64,000 nt of DNA from Haliscomenobacter sp. (GCF_016718685.1 NZ_JADKCX010000004.1:22501-86500); one strand, 5' to 3'. Positions 36,547-46,452 are shown, counted from the stretch's first letter. Numbers and translations: made by a program. The notes: a model not told the origin generated them from the letters alone.

Positions 36547-37476
36547 TTATAACCGAATGGCGCCTTGTTGATTGATGGGGGAGACAAACAACTGACAATT
36601 GATGTTTTCTTCGAGGTAAATTTTCTCCATGGCAATACCGACATTTTCAGCAGTAGTGCGACTAGAACTCAGGGCGAAAATCGAGGGCCCTGCCCCCGAG
36701 ATACTACATCCCAATGCACCTGCATTGAGCGCGGCTGCTTTGGTGGCGTAAAAATGAGGAATCAGTTGTGCCCGTTGTGGTTCAATGATAACGTCGTGCA
36801 AAGACCTGGACAACAAACCAAAATCGCTGTTGTAAAGCCCCACCATGAATCCAGCCAGATTGCCACATTGTTCGATGGTGGCGCTGAGTGGAACTTCTTT
36901 TTTCAGAATGGCCCGGGCATCACGAGTGAGTACTTCAACTTCTGGATAAAGTACACTGGCATACAAACCCTCCGGAACTGGAATATTGTGTACGTCTAAA
37001 TCCCGGTTGCTGCGAATGAGCACAATTCCTCCGAATAGGGAAGGGGCAACGTTGTCGGCATGGTAAGCACCATCTGCCAATTGTTCACCCAATACCGCAA
37101 AATGTAAAATTTCACGTTTGCTCAGTCTGCCGCCTAAAAGCTCATTCACGGCCATTACCCCTCCTACTGCACTTGCGGCGCTGGAACCCAAACCACTACC
37201 AAAAGGCATTTTTTTGTGGATTTCCATATCGATGCCCCACTCGTTTTCGCCCAGGTGTTCAAGTAATTTATAAGCCGAAAAACTGGCGGTATTTTTTTGA
37301 GGATCCATCGATAATTTGCCGCCGTCTCCAGTGATCCGGGTAATGCGCAGGCCGGGTTTATCAGAAAAACGGGCCACAATTTCATCGCCAGGCCGATCCA
37401 GGGCAAAGCCCAATATGTCAAATCCTACCGCCACATTGGCAACTGAAGCAGGAGCAAAAACGCTTACGGAATTCAT
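36547..37476 (-). CDS. thrB: homoserine kinase
   Basis: Phosphorylates homoserine to O-phosphohomoserine for ThrC. The 309-residue GHMP kinase has the N-terminal VFAPASVANVAVGFDILGFAL, the phosphate-binding KKMPFGSGLGSSAASAVGG and the C-terminal GCSISGAGPSIFAL. It lies between thrA (64-base gap) and thrC (18-base gap) on the same strand, so the three form one operon. Confidence 0.96.
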   Translation of the reverse strand: MNSVSVFAPASVANVAVGFDILGFALDRPGDEIVARFSDKPGLRITRITGDGGKLSMDPQKNTASFSAYKLLEHLGENEWGIDMEIHKKMPFGSGLGSSAASAVGGVMAVNELLGGRLSKREILHFAVLGEQLADGAYHADNVAPSLFGGIVLIRSNRDLDVHNIPVPEGLYASVLYPEVEVLTRDARAILKKEVPLSATIEQCGNLAGFMVGLYNSDFGLLSRSLHDVIIEPQRAQLIPHFYATKAAALNAGALGCSISGAGPSIFALSSSRTTAENVGIAMEKIYLEENINCQLFVSPINQQGAIRL

Positions 37477-37540
37477 GATTGTTTGGGTTTGTGGAATGTT
37501 CTGGCAAAATGAGCTACCTCAACCATAGCCAGAATACACC

Positions 37541-39997
37541 TTAATTTAAGTAGTTTCCAATTTTGATGATCTCCGAAAAGATACCTGCCGCAGTTACTTC
37601 AGCTCCAGCACCTGGGCCACGTACCACCAAGGGGCGCTCTTTGTAACGCTCACTGGTGAACACAATCATGTTGTCGCTGCCACTGAGTTGGTAAAATGGA
37701 TGGGTCGCATCCACACTTTGTAAACCAATACTGGCAATTCCATTTTCCAGTGAAGCCACCATACGCAATACCTTACCTTCCTTTGCAGCCGCTTCCGCCA
37801 ACTGACTAAAGTGGTCATCAGCTTGTTTTAATTCAGCAAAGAAAGCCTCAACATTCGGGGCATTGCGACAAGCGTCGGGTAGTACGGGGTGGATCACTAC
37901 ATCTTCTGCTTCGAGGGGCAAGCCGGTCTCGCGCGCCAGAATGATCAACTTGCGGCGCACATCGATTCCGTTTAAGTCCACTCTTGGGTCAGGCTCGGTG
38001 AAACCCCGTTTTTGCGCCTCCAATACGATGGAGCTAAAGGATATTCCTGGCTTGAAAGAATTGAAAATGAAAGACAGGGAACCTGACAATACGGCCTCAA
38101 TTTTGAGAATGCGGTCGCCACTGACAATCAAGTCGTTCAAAGTGGAAATTACCGGAAGTCCGGCACCGACATTGGTTTCGTACAAAAACAGAATCCCCCG
38201 TTTTTTGGCCGTTTTTTTCAACTTGAGGTACAACTCGTATCCCGAAGACGCAGCCACTTTATTCGGGGTAGAAATCGAGATGCTGGCGTCGAGAATTTCG
38301 TCGTAGTGTTGGGCGATTTGTTCGTTGGCGGTATTGTCTACAAAAATGGAACTGCTGAGGTTCATCGACTTCATTTTTTCTACAAAGTCTTTGATTTTCA
38401 TCGGGGTATCTGAAGCACTGAGCTGATCGCGCCAATTGTCCAGATCAATTCCATTTTCATTAAAAATCAATTTTTTGCTATTGGCCAAACCCACCACTTT
38501 TATTTCCAGGCTGTGTTCTTTTTTCAAAAACTCGGCGTGTGCTTTGATCTGTTTGAGCAAGGTACTGCCAATGAGTCCTACGCCAACCATGAAGACATTG
38601 ACCACCGATGTATCGGAGAGGAAAAACGCTTCGTGGAGTGCGTTGAGCGCCTTGGATTCGTCGGCCCGATTGATGACTACTGAAATATTGAGCTCGGAGG
38701 AACCCTGCGCAATGGCCACTACGTTGATCCCGTTTTGCCCTAAGGCCTGGAACAAACGCCCCGATATGCCCGGCAGGTAGCGCATGTGTTCCCCAATGAT
38801 GGCCACTACCGACAATTCCGCTTCCATCCGCACGGGATCTACCAAACCGGATTGGACTTCGTGTTCGAATTCCTTCTCAACTTGCTTGCGCGCTTTCACC
38901 GCCTTGTCGGGTTGGACCGCAAAACTAATCGAGTGCTCAGAAGAACCTTGGGTGATCAGGATGACGTTGATGCCCGCACTGGCCAGTGAACCGAACAAAC
39001 GCGCCGCGATTCCGGGTACTCCAAACAAACCACTGCCTTGCAAGGTGAGCAAAGCAATATTGCCGATGGAAGAAATCCCTTTTACGGGTGTACGGACTTC
39101 ATCTTCTTTGTCCGAAACCAGGGTACCTGGGTGTGAGGGATTGAAGGTGTTTTTGATCCACATCGGGATCTTCTTCGCCAATACGGGTTGGATGGTGGGG
39201 GGATAAATCACCTTGGCACCAAAGTGCGACATCTCCATCGCTTCCGCGTAAGTCATTACCGGAATGGAGAAAGCCTTTTTTACTCTTCTTGGGTCAGCCG
39301 TCATTACCCCATCTACATCGGTCCAAATCTCTAGTGAATCAGCATCAAGTCCAGCGGCAATCAGGGCGGCGGTATAGTCAGATCCTCCTCGACCAAGGGT
39401 AGTGCTCAAACCACCTTTGGCAGCGGCAATAAAACCTGTAACAACCTGAATGTCTGATATTTGAGTGTATTGTTTCTTGATTTTTCCGTAAGTCAAGGCC
39501 AAATCAACTTTGGCGTTGCCAAAATTTTTATCGGTAGAGATGATTTTACGGGCATCCAGATAGCTGGCGTTGAGGCCAGCTTGTTGGAGGGTATGGGCAA
39601 TGATGAATGCGGAGTTGCGTTCACCAAAACTAATCACATAATCCATCGTGCGGGTCGAGGCTTCGCGCACCAGAAAAATTCCGTACAGCAGGTTTTTCAA
39701 AACCTCATGGTTGTTTTCCAAACCAGACAGTACCTCGCTCAAATAAGGCTCTTGCAATAAATCTCTGGCAGCATCCAAATGCCTTTTGCTAAAGGCAAGA
39801 AAATGTTCGTAATAAGATTCATCCCCTTTAGCGGCGAGATCACCCATGGTGATCAAGGTGTCGGTTACTCCACCAAAGGCAGAAAACACTACCGTGAAGT
39901 GATCCCCCCGGTCAGCATAACTTTTCAAAATAGCTACAATCCCACGAATTCGATCAGGAGTACCCACCGAAGAGCCTCCAAACTTCAGTACTTTCAT
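37541..39997 (-). CDS. thrA: bifunctional aspartokinase / homoserine dehydrogenase I
   Basis: An 818-residue fusion that catalyses the first and third steps from aspartate to threonine. The aspartokinase domain (1-300) begins MKVLKFGGSSVGTPDRI and includes TTLGRGGSDYTA. Two ACT regulatory modules (about 310-460) include ITQGSSEHSISF and IAQGSSELNISVV, the usual sites of threonine inhibition. The homoserine dehydrogenase domain (465-818) has VFMVGVGLIGSTLLKQ and the catalytic region VGAGLPVISTLNDL. It is the first gene of the thr operon; no Thr/Ile-rich leader peptide is visible in the 250 bases upstream. Confidence 0.97.
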   Translation of the reverse strand: MKVLKFGGSSVGTPDRIRGIVAILKSYADRGDHFTVVFSAFGGVTDTLITMGDLAAKGDESYYEHFLAFSKRHLDAARDLLQEPYLSEVLSGLENNHEVLKNLLYGIFLVREASTRTMDYVISFGERNSAFIIAHTLQQAGLNASYLDARKIISTDKNFGNAKVDLALTYGKIKKQYTQISDIQVVTGFIAAAKGGLSTTLGRGGSDYTAALIAAGLDADSLEIWTDVDGVMTADPRRVKKAFSIPVMTYAEAMEMSHFGAKVIYPPTIQPVLAKKIPMWIKNTFNPSHPGTLVSDKEDEVRTPVKGISSIGNIALLTLQGSGLFGVPGIAARLFGSLASAGINVILITQGSSEHSISFAVQPDKAVKARKQVEKEFEHEVQSGLVDPVRMEAELSVVAIIGEHMRYLPGISGRLFQALGQNGINVVAIAQGSSELNISVVINRADESKALNALHEAFFLSDTSVVNVFMVGVGLIGSTLLKQIKAHAEFLKKEHSLEIKVVGLANSKKLIFNENGIDLDNWRDQLSASDTPMKIKDFVEKMKSMNLSSSIFVDNTANEQIAQHYDEILDASISISTPNKVAASSGYELYLKLKKTAKKRGILFLYETNVGAGLPVISTLNDLIVSGDRILKIEAVLSGSLSFIFNSFKPGISFSSIVLEAQKRGFTEPDPRVDLNGIDVRRKLIILARETGLPLEAEDVVIHPVLPDACRNAPNVEAFFAELKQADDHFSQLAEAAAKEGKVLRMVASLENGIASIGLQSVDATHPFYQLSGSDNMIVFTSERYKERPLVVRGPGAGAEVTAAGIFSEIIKIGNYLN

Positions 39998-40155
39998 AAC
40001 TCAAAACATTTGCGGTTACAGTTGTATGGTGTTGACTTTTACACACTATTTACACGATAAAGTGGTAACATTTGGTTGGTAGGGTCAAAAAAGGATTTTG
40101 GTTTTTTGCAGCGTTGGGCACGAAAAAAAGAGAGGGAAAAAGGACTAAGCTGTAC

Positions 40156-40186
40156 AAAAAAAGGCAGCCCACCAAAGTGAGCTGCC
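40156..40186 (-). terminator. Rho-independent terminator of the serpin gene
   Basis: On the minus strand GGCAGCTCAC pairs with GTGGGCTGCC around TTTG (one mismatch) and runs directly into seven T residues. It lies 69 bases beyond the serpin stop. Confidence 0.8.
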
Positions 40187-40254
40187 CAAAATTATTACGG
40201 TTTACTAGTTGTCTCAGAAAAAACTCAATAGAGTTGGGTGGTATATTCAAGAGA

Positions 40255-41505
40255 CTATTTGTCGTTAGTCGGATTCATCATTTTGCCAATAAAGATTGCC
40301 TGATTGGTGCGGCTTTCACTGATGACAAAGATGAACGGACGATTTACAATGAACTGTGGATTATTGGGAACAGAAGTCACTACAATTTCAACGGATGTAG
40401 CCGCTGCTGCTTTGGTTCCTGCCTCGTCTACTTCAATGAATGCTTTGTGTTTAACATTGGAAATAGACAATTCTTGTCCAGTCGCAATGCCCGAAAAATC
40501 AGCCTGGCCAGGGATAAAAGCAGTAGGCATACCCAATGCTTCTAAACTGGCATTCAAGCTGTTTTCATAACGCAAACTGAATTTTGGTAGGGCAAAAAAT
40601 ATCTCCTCAGCTGAATAGGCTTTATTCCAGGAATTCCAATTTGTCAGTGTCAGCTCCGGTAAAATGTCTTTCACCGCAAATCCTTCCTTGGGGAGAATTA
40701 CCGTCATAGAATAGACGGAGTCCGCATAAGGAAGTTTAACCGCGTGTAATTTATCATTGCTAAAATAAGACAATTTCACCAAACTGTTACCATATGACAT
40801 CATTTTCACCGGCACTTGCACATTTTTTTCGGTGGTAAAATCCCCATCATAGGTTTTTTTGGTGTCAAATTGTCTGCGCCAGGTTCCTTTGAAATAAATG
40901 GCGTTGATCAAAAACATCACCGAATTGTCCTGAATTTGGTCAATGATGCTAGGGATGAGTTTGTTGGTTTTGTCGCTCACCCATTTGTTGATGATGTCTT
41001 TGGCGTCCGGTTTGCTGAAGTCAAGCGGCCGCACTTCACTGTTGTAATAAGTCGTATTGGTATTCAAAAATGCCGGGTTTACGGCAAAGCCCTGACGGTA
41101 CCAGATGGAGTTGGCGATGTCTACTTTGACCTTAGGGTCCAGGTTAGGCAGCTCCTTTAACAAGGTTTGATAGGACTGGTTGAGTTCATCCAGGCTGATT
41201 TTACCCGCACCCAACACCTTGAGCATTTCTTCTTTGGTTTTGCCATTGGCACCGTTGAGGGTCATGCTCAAAGCAGAACTGATGCTCAGGGGAGAGATGA
41301 ACAGGTTATCATCTGGTTTGTCTGCCTCCAGTTTTTTAAAGATATCGAACCCAAATTGGTTCGTGGCTTCCCCGAGTTTACATACGTCGGGATTTTGGAC
41401 ACAGTTAAGGGTACTGGCAGGAGTAGGCTCGTCGTTGCCCTCACATTGAAATAGGCTGAGGCTCATGGTACACCACAGCGAGAACAGGAATAAATTGCGT
41501 TTCAT
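40255..41505 (-). CDS. serpin-family protease inhibitor, lipoprotein
   Basis: A 416-residue serpin with a lipoprotein signal (MKRNLFLFSLWCTMSLSLFQC), so it is probably membrane anchored. The fold signatures are NLFISPLSISSALSMTLNGANGKT, FLINAIYFKGTWRRQFD and the C-terminal VNRPFIFVISESRTNQAIFIGKMMNP. The reactive-centre hinge is EAGTKAAAAT, with the small residues needed for loop insertion, so it should be inhibitory. Counting from the hinge puts P1-P1' at about Thr-Ser in VVTSVP. Bacterial serpins are uncommon; target proteases may be host, grazer or self enzymes. Confidence 0.93.
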   Translation of the reverse strand: MKRNLFLFSLWCTMSLSLFQCEGNDEPTPASTLNCVQNPDVCKLGEATNQFGFDIFKKLEADKPDDNLFISPLSISSALSMTLNGANGKTKEEMLKVLGAGKISLDELNQSYQTLLKELPNLDPKVKVDIANSIWYRQGFAVNPAFLNTNTTYYNSEVRPLDFSKPDAKDIINKWVSDKTNKLIPSIIDQIQDNSVMFLINAIYFKGTWRRQFDTKKTYDGDFTTEKNVQVPVKMMSYGNSLVKLSYFSNDKLHAVKLPYADSVYSMTVILPKEGFAVKDILPELTLTNWNSWNKAYSAEEIFFALPKFSLRYENSLNASLEALGMPTAFIPGQADFSGIATGQELSISNVKHKAFIEVDEAGTKAAAATSVEIVVTSVPNNPQFIVNRPFIFVISESRTNQAIFIGKMMNPTNDK

Positions 41506-41578
41506 TTGGATCGGATTTTGTATAAATAGACGAAGATTCTGAAAGAAACGTTGGCTTTATATAAAACAAGCTAGCTAC

Positions 41579-41619
41579 AAAAAAAGATCCGGCCCCAAGC
41601 TTGGGAGTCTTGGAGCCGG
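41579..41619 (-). terminator. Rho-independent terminator of the DUF5682 gene
   Basis: On the minus strand CCGGCTCCAAG pairs with CTTGGGGCCGG (one mismatch), followed by ATCTTTTTTT. It lies about 160 bases beyond the DUF5682 stop, upstream of the serpin gene. Confidence 0.7.
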
Positions 41620-41775
41620 TATCGAAAGCGACTTTAGATTGCAGGAAAGATTTGCTTCTTGGGCAAGGGAATGTGAATGAAATTACGATGAGAATTAAAC
41701 GGGTATAAACCCTTTGATGAGTACAAAGAAAAGGCTGTAAGGTAAATTGAGGATGAAAGAAAGGTTAACTTCTGC

Positions 41776-44025
41776 TTAATTTTTCGCTGCTTCGCCCAGC
41801 AGTTGCCGCAGAATGGGATTGAGTTGATGAGCCCGCTGAGGGTCAAAGCTTTGCTGCTGTATCTTTTTGCTCGGCCCACTGCCTTTGGCAAAATTCAACA
41901 TCTCCTGACGCTCCGGGGGCGTGAACTTGGAGAAGGTTCGGCGCAATACCGGCAAGGCCTCCCTAAACACCTCATACGGTAAGTTACTCATCCAGTCGTT
42001 CAACAAACTCCACAATGCGGGTGTGTGGATGAGCAATTGCCCACTGCCGTGCAAAAAACCTTCCAGCCATTGAGCGGCATCGCTGATCCCCGCAGCGCGG
42101 GAGAGTGCTGCGGAAAGTTCGGTACCGGCCTGAGCAGGCTCCAGCTGTTTTTTGTCCAATAACATCCGGGTGCAGATGCCGGCCAACAAAGGGTGAGCGC
42201 CTCGGGACTGCATCACTCCGGCCAGTGCTTCGTTCCATAGGCTAGTGGCTTCTTTTTCGTTCAACAAGGCCACGGCGCGATTACCTTCTTGCAAGAGCCG
42301 AAAAAATTGACGGGCAGGTTCTTCATCCAAATGTCGGCAAGCAGCGGGTAATCCGATACAAACCCTGGGCAAGAGTTGATCCAGGAGCTCTCTTACCGCC
42401 TGGGCGTCGGTTTGGCGGGTGTTGCCATACCGCAGAATATTGGCCAGCGGGGGCAAAGCCTCCAGCAAAGACAAAACATCGCGGGTTTGTGCTCCCAGTT
42501 CTTGCAAACGTTTGGTCATGGGTCCAATGGCCGCAGGCAAGTCGGCTTTGAGCACTTCCCCAAAACGTTGCAACAGCAGCGAAAGGCTGTCTTCACTTTG
42601 CACCAGGTGCAATACGTAGCGCAAAGAAGCTTCTTCGATGGTATTGCCCCACATGCCCATCTCGATCAAACGAATGATGAATTCGGGCGTCCAATCGCTA
42701 AAGCGCCACAATTCGTGAAAACTACCTTTGGCCTTTTCCGACACGGGAGCGGGTGCAGCCCAATGCACACCCAGAATGAGCAAGCGGTGCAACAAGTGAC
42801 TGGCCCGCAAATTGGAGGGCGTGCGCAGGTCGAGCTTTTTGGGTTCTTCTTTGGCGCTAAAGCTGCGGTACTCCTTGTTCAGGCCCGAGCTTTTGATGCA
42901 GGCCTCAAAATCTTCTTGCAGGGGAATGCCGCTGACTTGCGCTGGCACATTGCCCCGCACCTTGCCCACGATCAGTTCCTGATGGATGAGTTTCAACGGC
43001 GCTGGATCACCTGCTCCAAACACGGCCAGCGCTGCTTCTTCCAGTTCACCAATGCCCGTCGTGGCGCGGTGCCGCAGCGCAGCCAGGGCATCGGCCAAAC
43101 GCACTGCCTCCTGGACGTGCGCAGCGGAGGCATCCTGGTGTTTGTCGCGCAGCAGTTGGGCCACCCGGATCAACCAGCGCAGGCCGTGTTGTTCGGGGTA
43201 TTGAAACAACAAGTCGTACCAGGCGGGTGAAAGCACCCCCGCGGCATAACCCGACTGAAAAGCCAGTCGATCGTAACTCCAGGGAATCCAGGTGCAACGG
43301 GTTTTTACTTTTTTTAAGCCCCGCAAAAGCGCATTGTCGTTTTTGGGTGGGTATTGGTTTAAGTCGTGCAAAGCGGGGGAATGCCAGGCTCCGCATACAA
43401 TGGCCAGGCGTTGAAAACCTTCTTTTTGCGCCTGCCGAATGGTTTTGCGCATAAATGCCTCGCGCAGGAGGGTTTCGGTGCTCTCCATGCGTAGCCCTTC
43501 TTGCCGCAGGGCGGTCATCATGTCCAAAATGGCCTCGAACACGGCGTTGTCGTCACTGTAGGTTTCAAAGGTGTGCTCCCACCAGCGCTCGCTGTCGTCG
43601 TAGCCCGCCAGTGTAGCGAGGTAATGCATGGGGTCGCGCAACATGAGCACCATTTCCGGATCGGGCGCTTCACTCAGTTGCAGCTGGGGCAGGGTGCTGG
43701 CCTCGTCACGCAGGGCAAAGGTATGCGCCATGGGCAGGTCCATTGGGCGAGCGGGAATGCCCACGCGCTGGGCGTACTGCAAGGCTTGCCACTCGGGCGA
43801 AAAAACGGCAAAAGGCAAAAAACTGGCCTGCTGTAATTGTTGCGGATTGTAGAGGAGGAGGGCCACTGGAGGCTCCAGATCGGTATGGCTGATCCACTTC
43901 AAAGCCGGGCTACAATCTTCGGGCAGCTCGATGAGCACACAGTCGGGTTGCCACTGCTCCAAAGCGCGGAGCAGTCGTTGGGCGGAGCCGGGACCATGGT
44001 GGCGAATGCCGAAGATTTTGTGCAT
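41776..44025 (-). CDS. DUF5682 family protein
   Basis: Starting at ATG 44025 (MHKIFGIRHHGPGSAQRLLRALE) gives 749 residues beginning with the signature of DUF5682. The 47 residues upstream in the longer frame are not family-like. Other marks are DCVLIELPEDCSPALKW, a KEGFQRLAIVCGAWHSPAL segment with conserved His, and a long helical C-terminal half. The enzymatic role is unknown. Elsewhere the family usually sits with a MoxR-type ATPase and a VWA-domain protein; neither is visible here. Confidence 0.8.
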   Translation of the reverse strand: MHKIFGIRHHGPGSAQRLLRALEQWQPDCVLIELPEDCSPALKWISHTDLEPPVALLLYNPQQLQQASFLPFAVFSPEWQALQYAQRVGIPARPMDLPMAHTFALRDEASTLPQLQLSEAPDPEMVLMLRDPMHYLATLAGYDDSERWWEHTFETYSDDNAVFEAILDMMTALRQEGLRMESTETLLREAFMRKTIRQAQKEGFQRLAIVCGAWHSPALHDLNQYPPKNDNALLRGLKKVKTRCTWIPWSYDRLAFQSGYAAGVLSPAWYDLLFQYPEQHGLRWLIRVAQLLRDKHQDASAAHVQEAVRLADALAALRHRATTGIGELEEAALAVFGAGDPAPLKLIHQELIVGKVRGNVPAQVSGIPLQEDFEACIKSSGLNKEYRSFSAKEEPKKLDLRTPSNLRASHLLHRLLILGVHWAAPAPVSEKAKGSFHELWRFSDWTPEFIIRLIEMGMWGNTIEEASLRYVLHLVQSEDSLSLLLQRFGEVLKADLPAAIGPMTKRLQELGAQTRDVLSLLEALPPLANILRYGNTRQTDAQAVRELLDQLLPRVCIGLPAACRHLDEEPARQFFRLLQEGNRAVALLNEKEATSLWNEALAGVMQSRGAHPLLAGICTRMLLDKKQLEPAQAGTELSAALSRAAGISDAAQWLEGFLHGSGQLLIHTPALWSLLNDWMSNLPYEVFREALPVLRRTFSKFTPPERQEMLNFAKGSGPSKKIQQQSFDPQRAHQLNPILRQLLGEAAKN

Positions 44026-44210
44026 GAGGGTTGTGGGTTTGGGCGGGGAAGATACGGAATATGGAGGTACGCTGAAAATGTTAAATTTAAAAAAACGGGA
44101 AGCTGCTTGTTGGAAAAAAGATGTGATATGTGATTTTTCTTGTAGCTTTAAGTTTGTTGCCGTCAATAGTTACCGTGGAAATGGTTAGGGCGAAGGAAAT
44201 GGAGTTGCAA

Positions 44211-44235
44211 TAGCACAATAGTAATAGTTGTGCTA
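44211..44235. promoter_or_regulatory. operator-like palindrome upstream of the EAD11-like gene
   Basis: TAGCACAA (44211-44218) and TTGTGCTA (44228-44235) are perfect 8-base inverted arms separated by 9 bases. They end 22 bases before the start codon at 44258, a typical place for a repressor or activator site. Confidence 0.4.
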
Positions 44236-44257
44236 AATTAATATAAACACAATGTAA

Positions 44258-45427
44258 ATGAAAATTAGCGCTGACTTAAAACAACTTGCTTATAAAACAG
44301 CGAATAGAGTCATTGAAAAATTCCGAAATAAGGAATTGAAGGGAAATGATGAGGAACTTATTGTTATTGAAGCAACTATGATAAAGGTAGGTATTGATAA
44401 AAGCCATTCCATAATTGAGGAACATAATAAGGCTAATAAAAATGAAGGAATCGAATTAACGGAAGACTTTATTTTGTTTATGGTATGCAAAAATAATCAC
44501 TTGTTTAGTCGGATTTACAATAGGTATAAAACCGATAGATTTTTAGAAGACATCCCATTGGATTTAATAATTGAAGATTGGAAAGAGACCAAAAACCAGG
44601 TTTCTGGAATTGAAAAATATTTTAACACCGAAGATGAACATTTTAATAACAATGCATACTATTGGTATATACACCTGAAGGATAAAAAACTCTTTCCGGA
44701 TATTGAAGTACCTTTCATGATTTTATCAGAATATCTCCATTTCTTAAGAAACTTTAACATTCCAATTTCTTGTGTCGACAAATTAAAAAACAAAATGGAC
44801 GAGCATAAACTAAACAAAGAACAGAAACTTTTCATTTTTGACAAAATAAATGGGCTCATTGCCAATGCAGATATAGAAACCCAAAATAACTTATCACATA
44901 TAAACATCGAAGTTTTAGATAGCCGTTGGAATATAGAACCATATCAGGACTTGAATTACGAACAGTACTCTATAGAATACATCGTAGAGGAGGCATCAAA
45001 AATTGAGGATTTTTTTGAAAGGTTAAGATTTTTCAAACATCGAAAATTAGAATATGAAAAAGAAGCCCAAGAGTTGGGCTGGGATATTGGCTTAGGAAAC
45101 GAGATTCAAGTTGAAATAGAGGTATTGGAAAAACTCATTGCTAGTAGCAATATTAACCATAAATCAGGCAAATCGACAGAAGAACTGCTTGGCAAGGTGC
45201 AAGGCTTTATCAAAAATGGTCAAACCCTAAAAGCTATTGAATATCTTCTTGACGAGGATAAAATTGCAATCGAATCAATAAAGTTTGGTTTCCTCCAGCT
45301 TTCAGGGCAATGGAAAGAAAATGAGTGGAAAGTGAATTTAGGATTAGTAAATGATACAGAAGCAGGACAAACCAGAAACAGAATTACAAATGCAGTATTA
45401 AATTTGGCAAAAGAAATTGAAAAATAA
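44258..45427 (+). CDS. hypothetical protein with C-terminal EAD11-like domain
   Basis: A 389-residue, AT-rich, lysine- and glutamate-rich protein with no signal peptide or membrane segment. The first 300 residues are helical and not recognised. The last 80 residues match the pattern I know for effector-associated domain 11: an IKNGQTLKAIEYLLDE helix, then LQLSGQWKENEWKVNLGL, and a final TRNRITNAVLNLAKEI. EAD domains are adaptor modules of bacterial immune and programmed-death systems that link sensors to proteases, nucleases or NTPases. A DUF4365 nuclease-like gene follows 119 bases downstream. The domain call is by eye. Confidence 0.6.
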   Translation: MKISADLKQLAYKTANRVIEKFRNKELKGNDEELIVIEATMIKVGIDKSHSIIEEHNKANKNEGIELTEDFILFMVCKNNHLFSRIYNRYKTDRFLEDIPLDLIIEDWKETKNQVSGIEKYFNTEDEHFNNNAYYWYIHLKDKKLFPDIEVPFMILSEYLHFLRNFNIPISCVDKLKNKMDEHKLNKEQKLFIFDKINGLIANADIETQNNLSHINIEVLDSRWNIEPYQDLNYEQYSIEYIVEEASKIEDFFERLRFFKHRKLEYEKEAQELGWDIGLGNEIQVEIEVLEKLIASSNINHKSGKSTEELLGKVQGFIKNGQTLKAIEYLLDEDKIAIESIKFGFLQLSGQWKENEWKVNLGLVNDTEAGQTRNRITNAVLNLAKEIEK

Positions 45428-45433
45428 AAACAG

Positions 45434-45483
45434 AGTAAACAATCGTTTACTGTCAAGTATTCCTAAGCGCCATACCTGACAGC
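45434..45483. terminator. tandem hairpins after the EAD11-like gene
   Basis: AGTAAAC/GTTTACT (45434-45451) forms a short stem with a 4-base loop. It is followed by an imperfect stem between CTGTCAAGTAT and ATACCTGACAG (to 45483). They lie just after the stop at 45427. Confidence 0.4.
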
Positions 45484-45546
45484 AAACGTAACGTTATAAC
45501 TCATAGGGTGGGACAATTCTGTTAGCAAAAAAAACATTCGATAATT

Positions 45547-46452
45547 ATGTCAGGGCTTAAGACTATACAATTTCAGGGAGGGCGACAGGTCTGAATATCT
45601 TGCGAACTATTTACTATCAGGACTTGGACTAATAACCCCAGTACCAAGACAAGAAGATATTGGCTTCGACTTTTACTGCCAGTTGGCCGACCAAGAATCT
45701 GGTATCCTGACTTTTGGTTATCCATTCATTGTTCAAGTGAAAAGCAGCGGCACGGACAAAATAATTTACGGACAGGCGGACAGCAATAAGTGGAGAACAG
45801 AAAATATTAATTGGTTATTTCGAATTGAACTTCCTTTATTCATTGGAATCGTGGACAAAATAAAATGTCAATCGACTTTTATAACACTTCTCCTCTACAC
45901 TTTATATTTTTTAAGTATAAAACCCGACAATACTTGAACTCGTTCCTCCGAATTAACCAGAGTGACGCAGTTGTTGACGAACCAACAATAAACATCATTC
46001 CGAATTGGCCTCAAGGGAAAGGCGACGGTGTAAAGTATATTGTGGACTTAGGCAATCCAATCTTGACATTAAACAACGAAGACCTATATAACGAAGAAGT
46101 GTTAATCAAAAAGAAAAAACTCCTACGCGAATTTTTGGTTGTTGAGCAACAAAATTTGACAAACAGGAAACTGAATATTTATCATTTTCAATGGGCACGA
46201 CAAACACAACCTAATGAACATATTTTATATGCTTGGATCTTTTTGGCTGCAAAACATCAACAAATTTTAGACAATTTATTTTTTAACCTCGGGCCAAGCC
46301 TAATCTCTTTAGCCATTCACCTAAAAGAAAATGACAGACTTTCGGAAGCCTTACTTTTAAAACCATTCCTAGCACAAATTCCCGAGCATCAAAGACATCC
46401 GGCTTTAGTACAAGCGAATCCTGAATTTTTGATTAACAGGGCAGACACCTGA
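45547..46452 (+). pseudogene. DUF4365 (PD-(D/E)XK-like) protein, two frameshifts
   Basis: Reconstructed from three frames: MSGLKTIQF, then REGDRSEYLANYLLSGLG to GIVDKIK, then MSIDFYNTSPLHFIFF onward. The joins need one base removed near 45575 and one A added in the A4 run 45862-45865. The core shows DIGFDFYCQLAD and FIVQVKSSG, the acidic and QxK residues of the DUF4365 restriction-nuclease-like fold. The total of about 300 residues is a plausible length. It follows the EAD11-like gene and is AT-rich like it, so the two may form one defence-type unit. As sequenced it is broken. Confidence 0.65.

Noticed and set aside
39998..40150. Threonine/isoleucine attenuator leader upstream of thrA
   Set aside because: No short ORF rich in Thr or Ile codons and no paired terminator/antiterminator stems are visible.
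45440..45540. Integron attC-like site in the hairpin region after the EAD11-like gene
   Set aside because: The inverted stretches lack the GTTRRRY and RYYYAAC core pair at matching positions.
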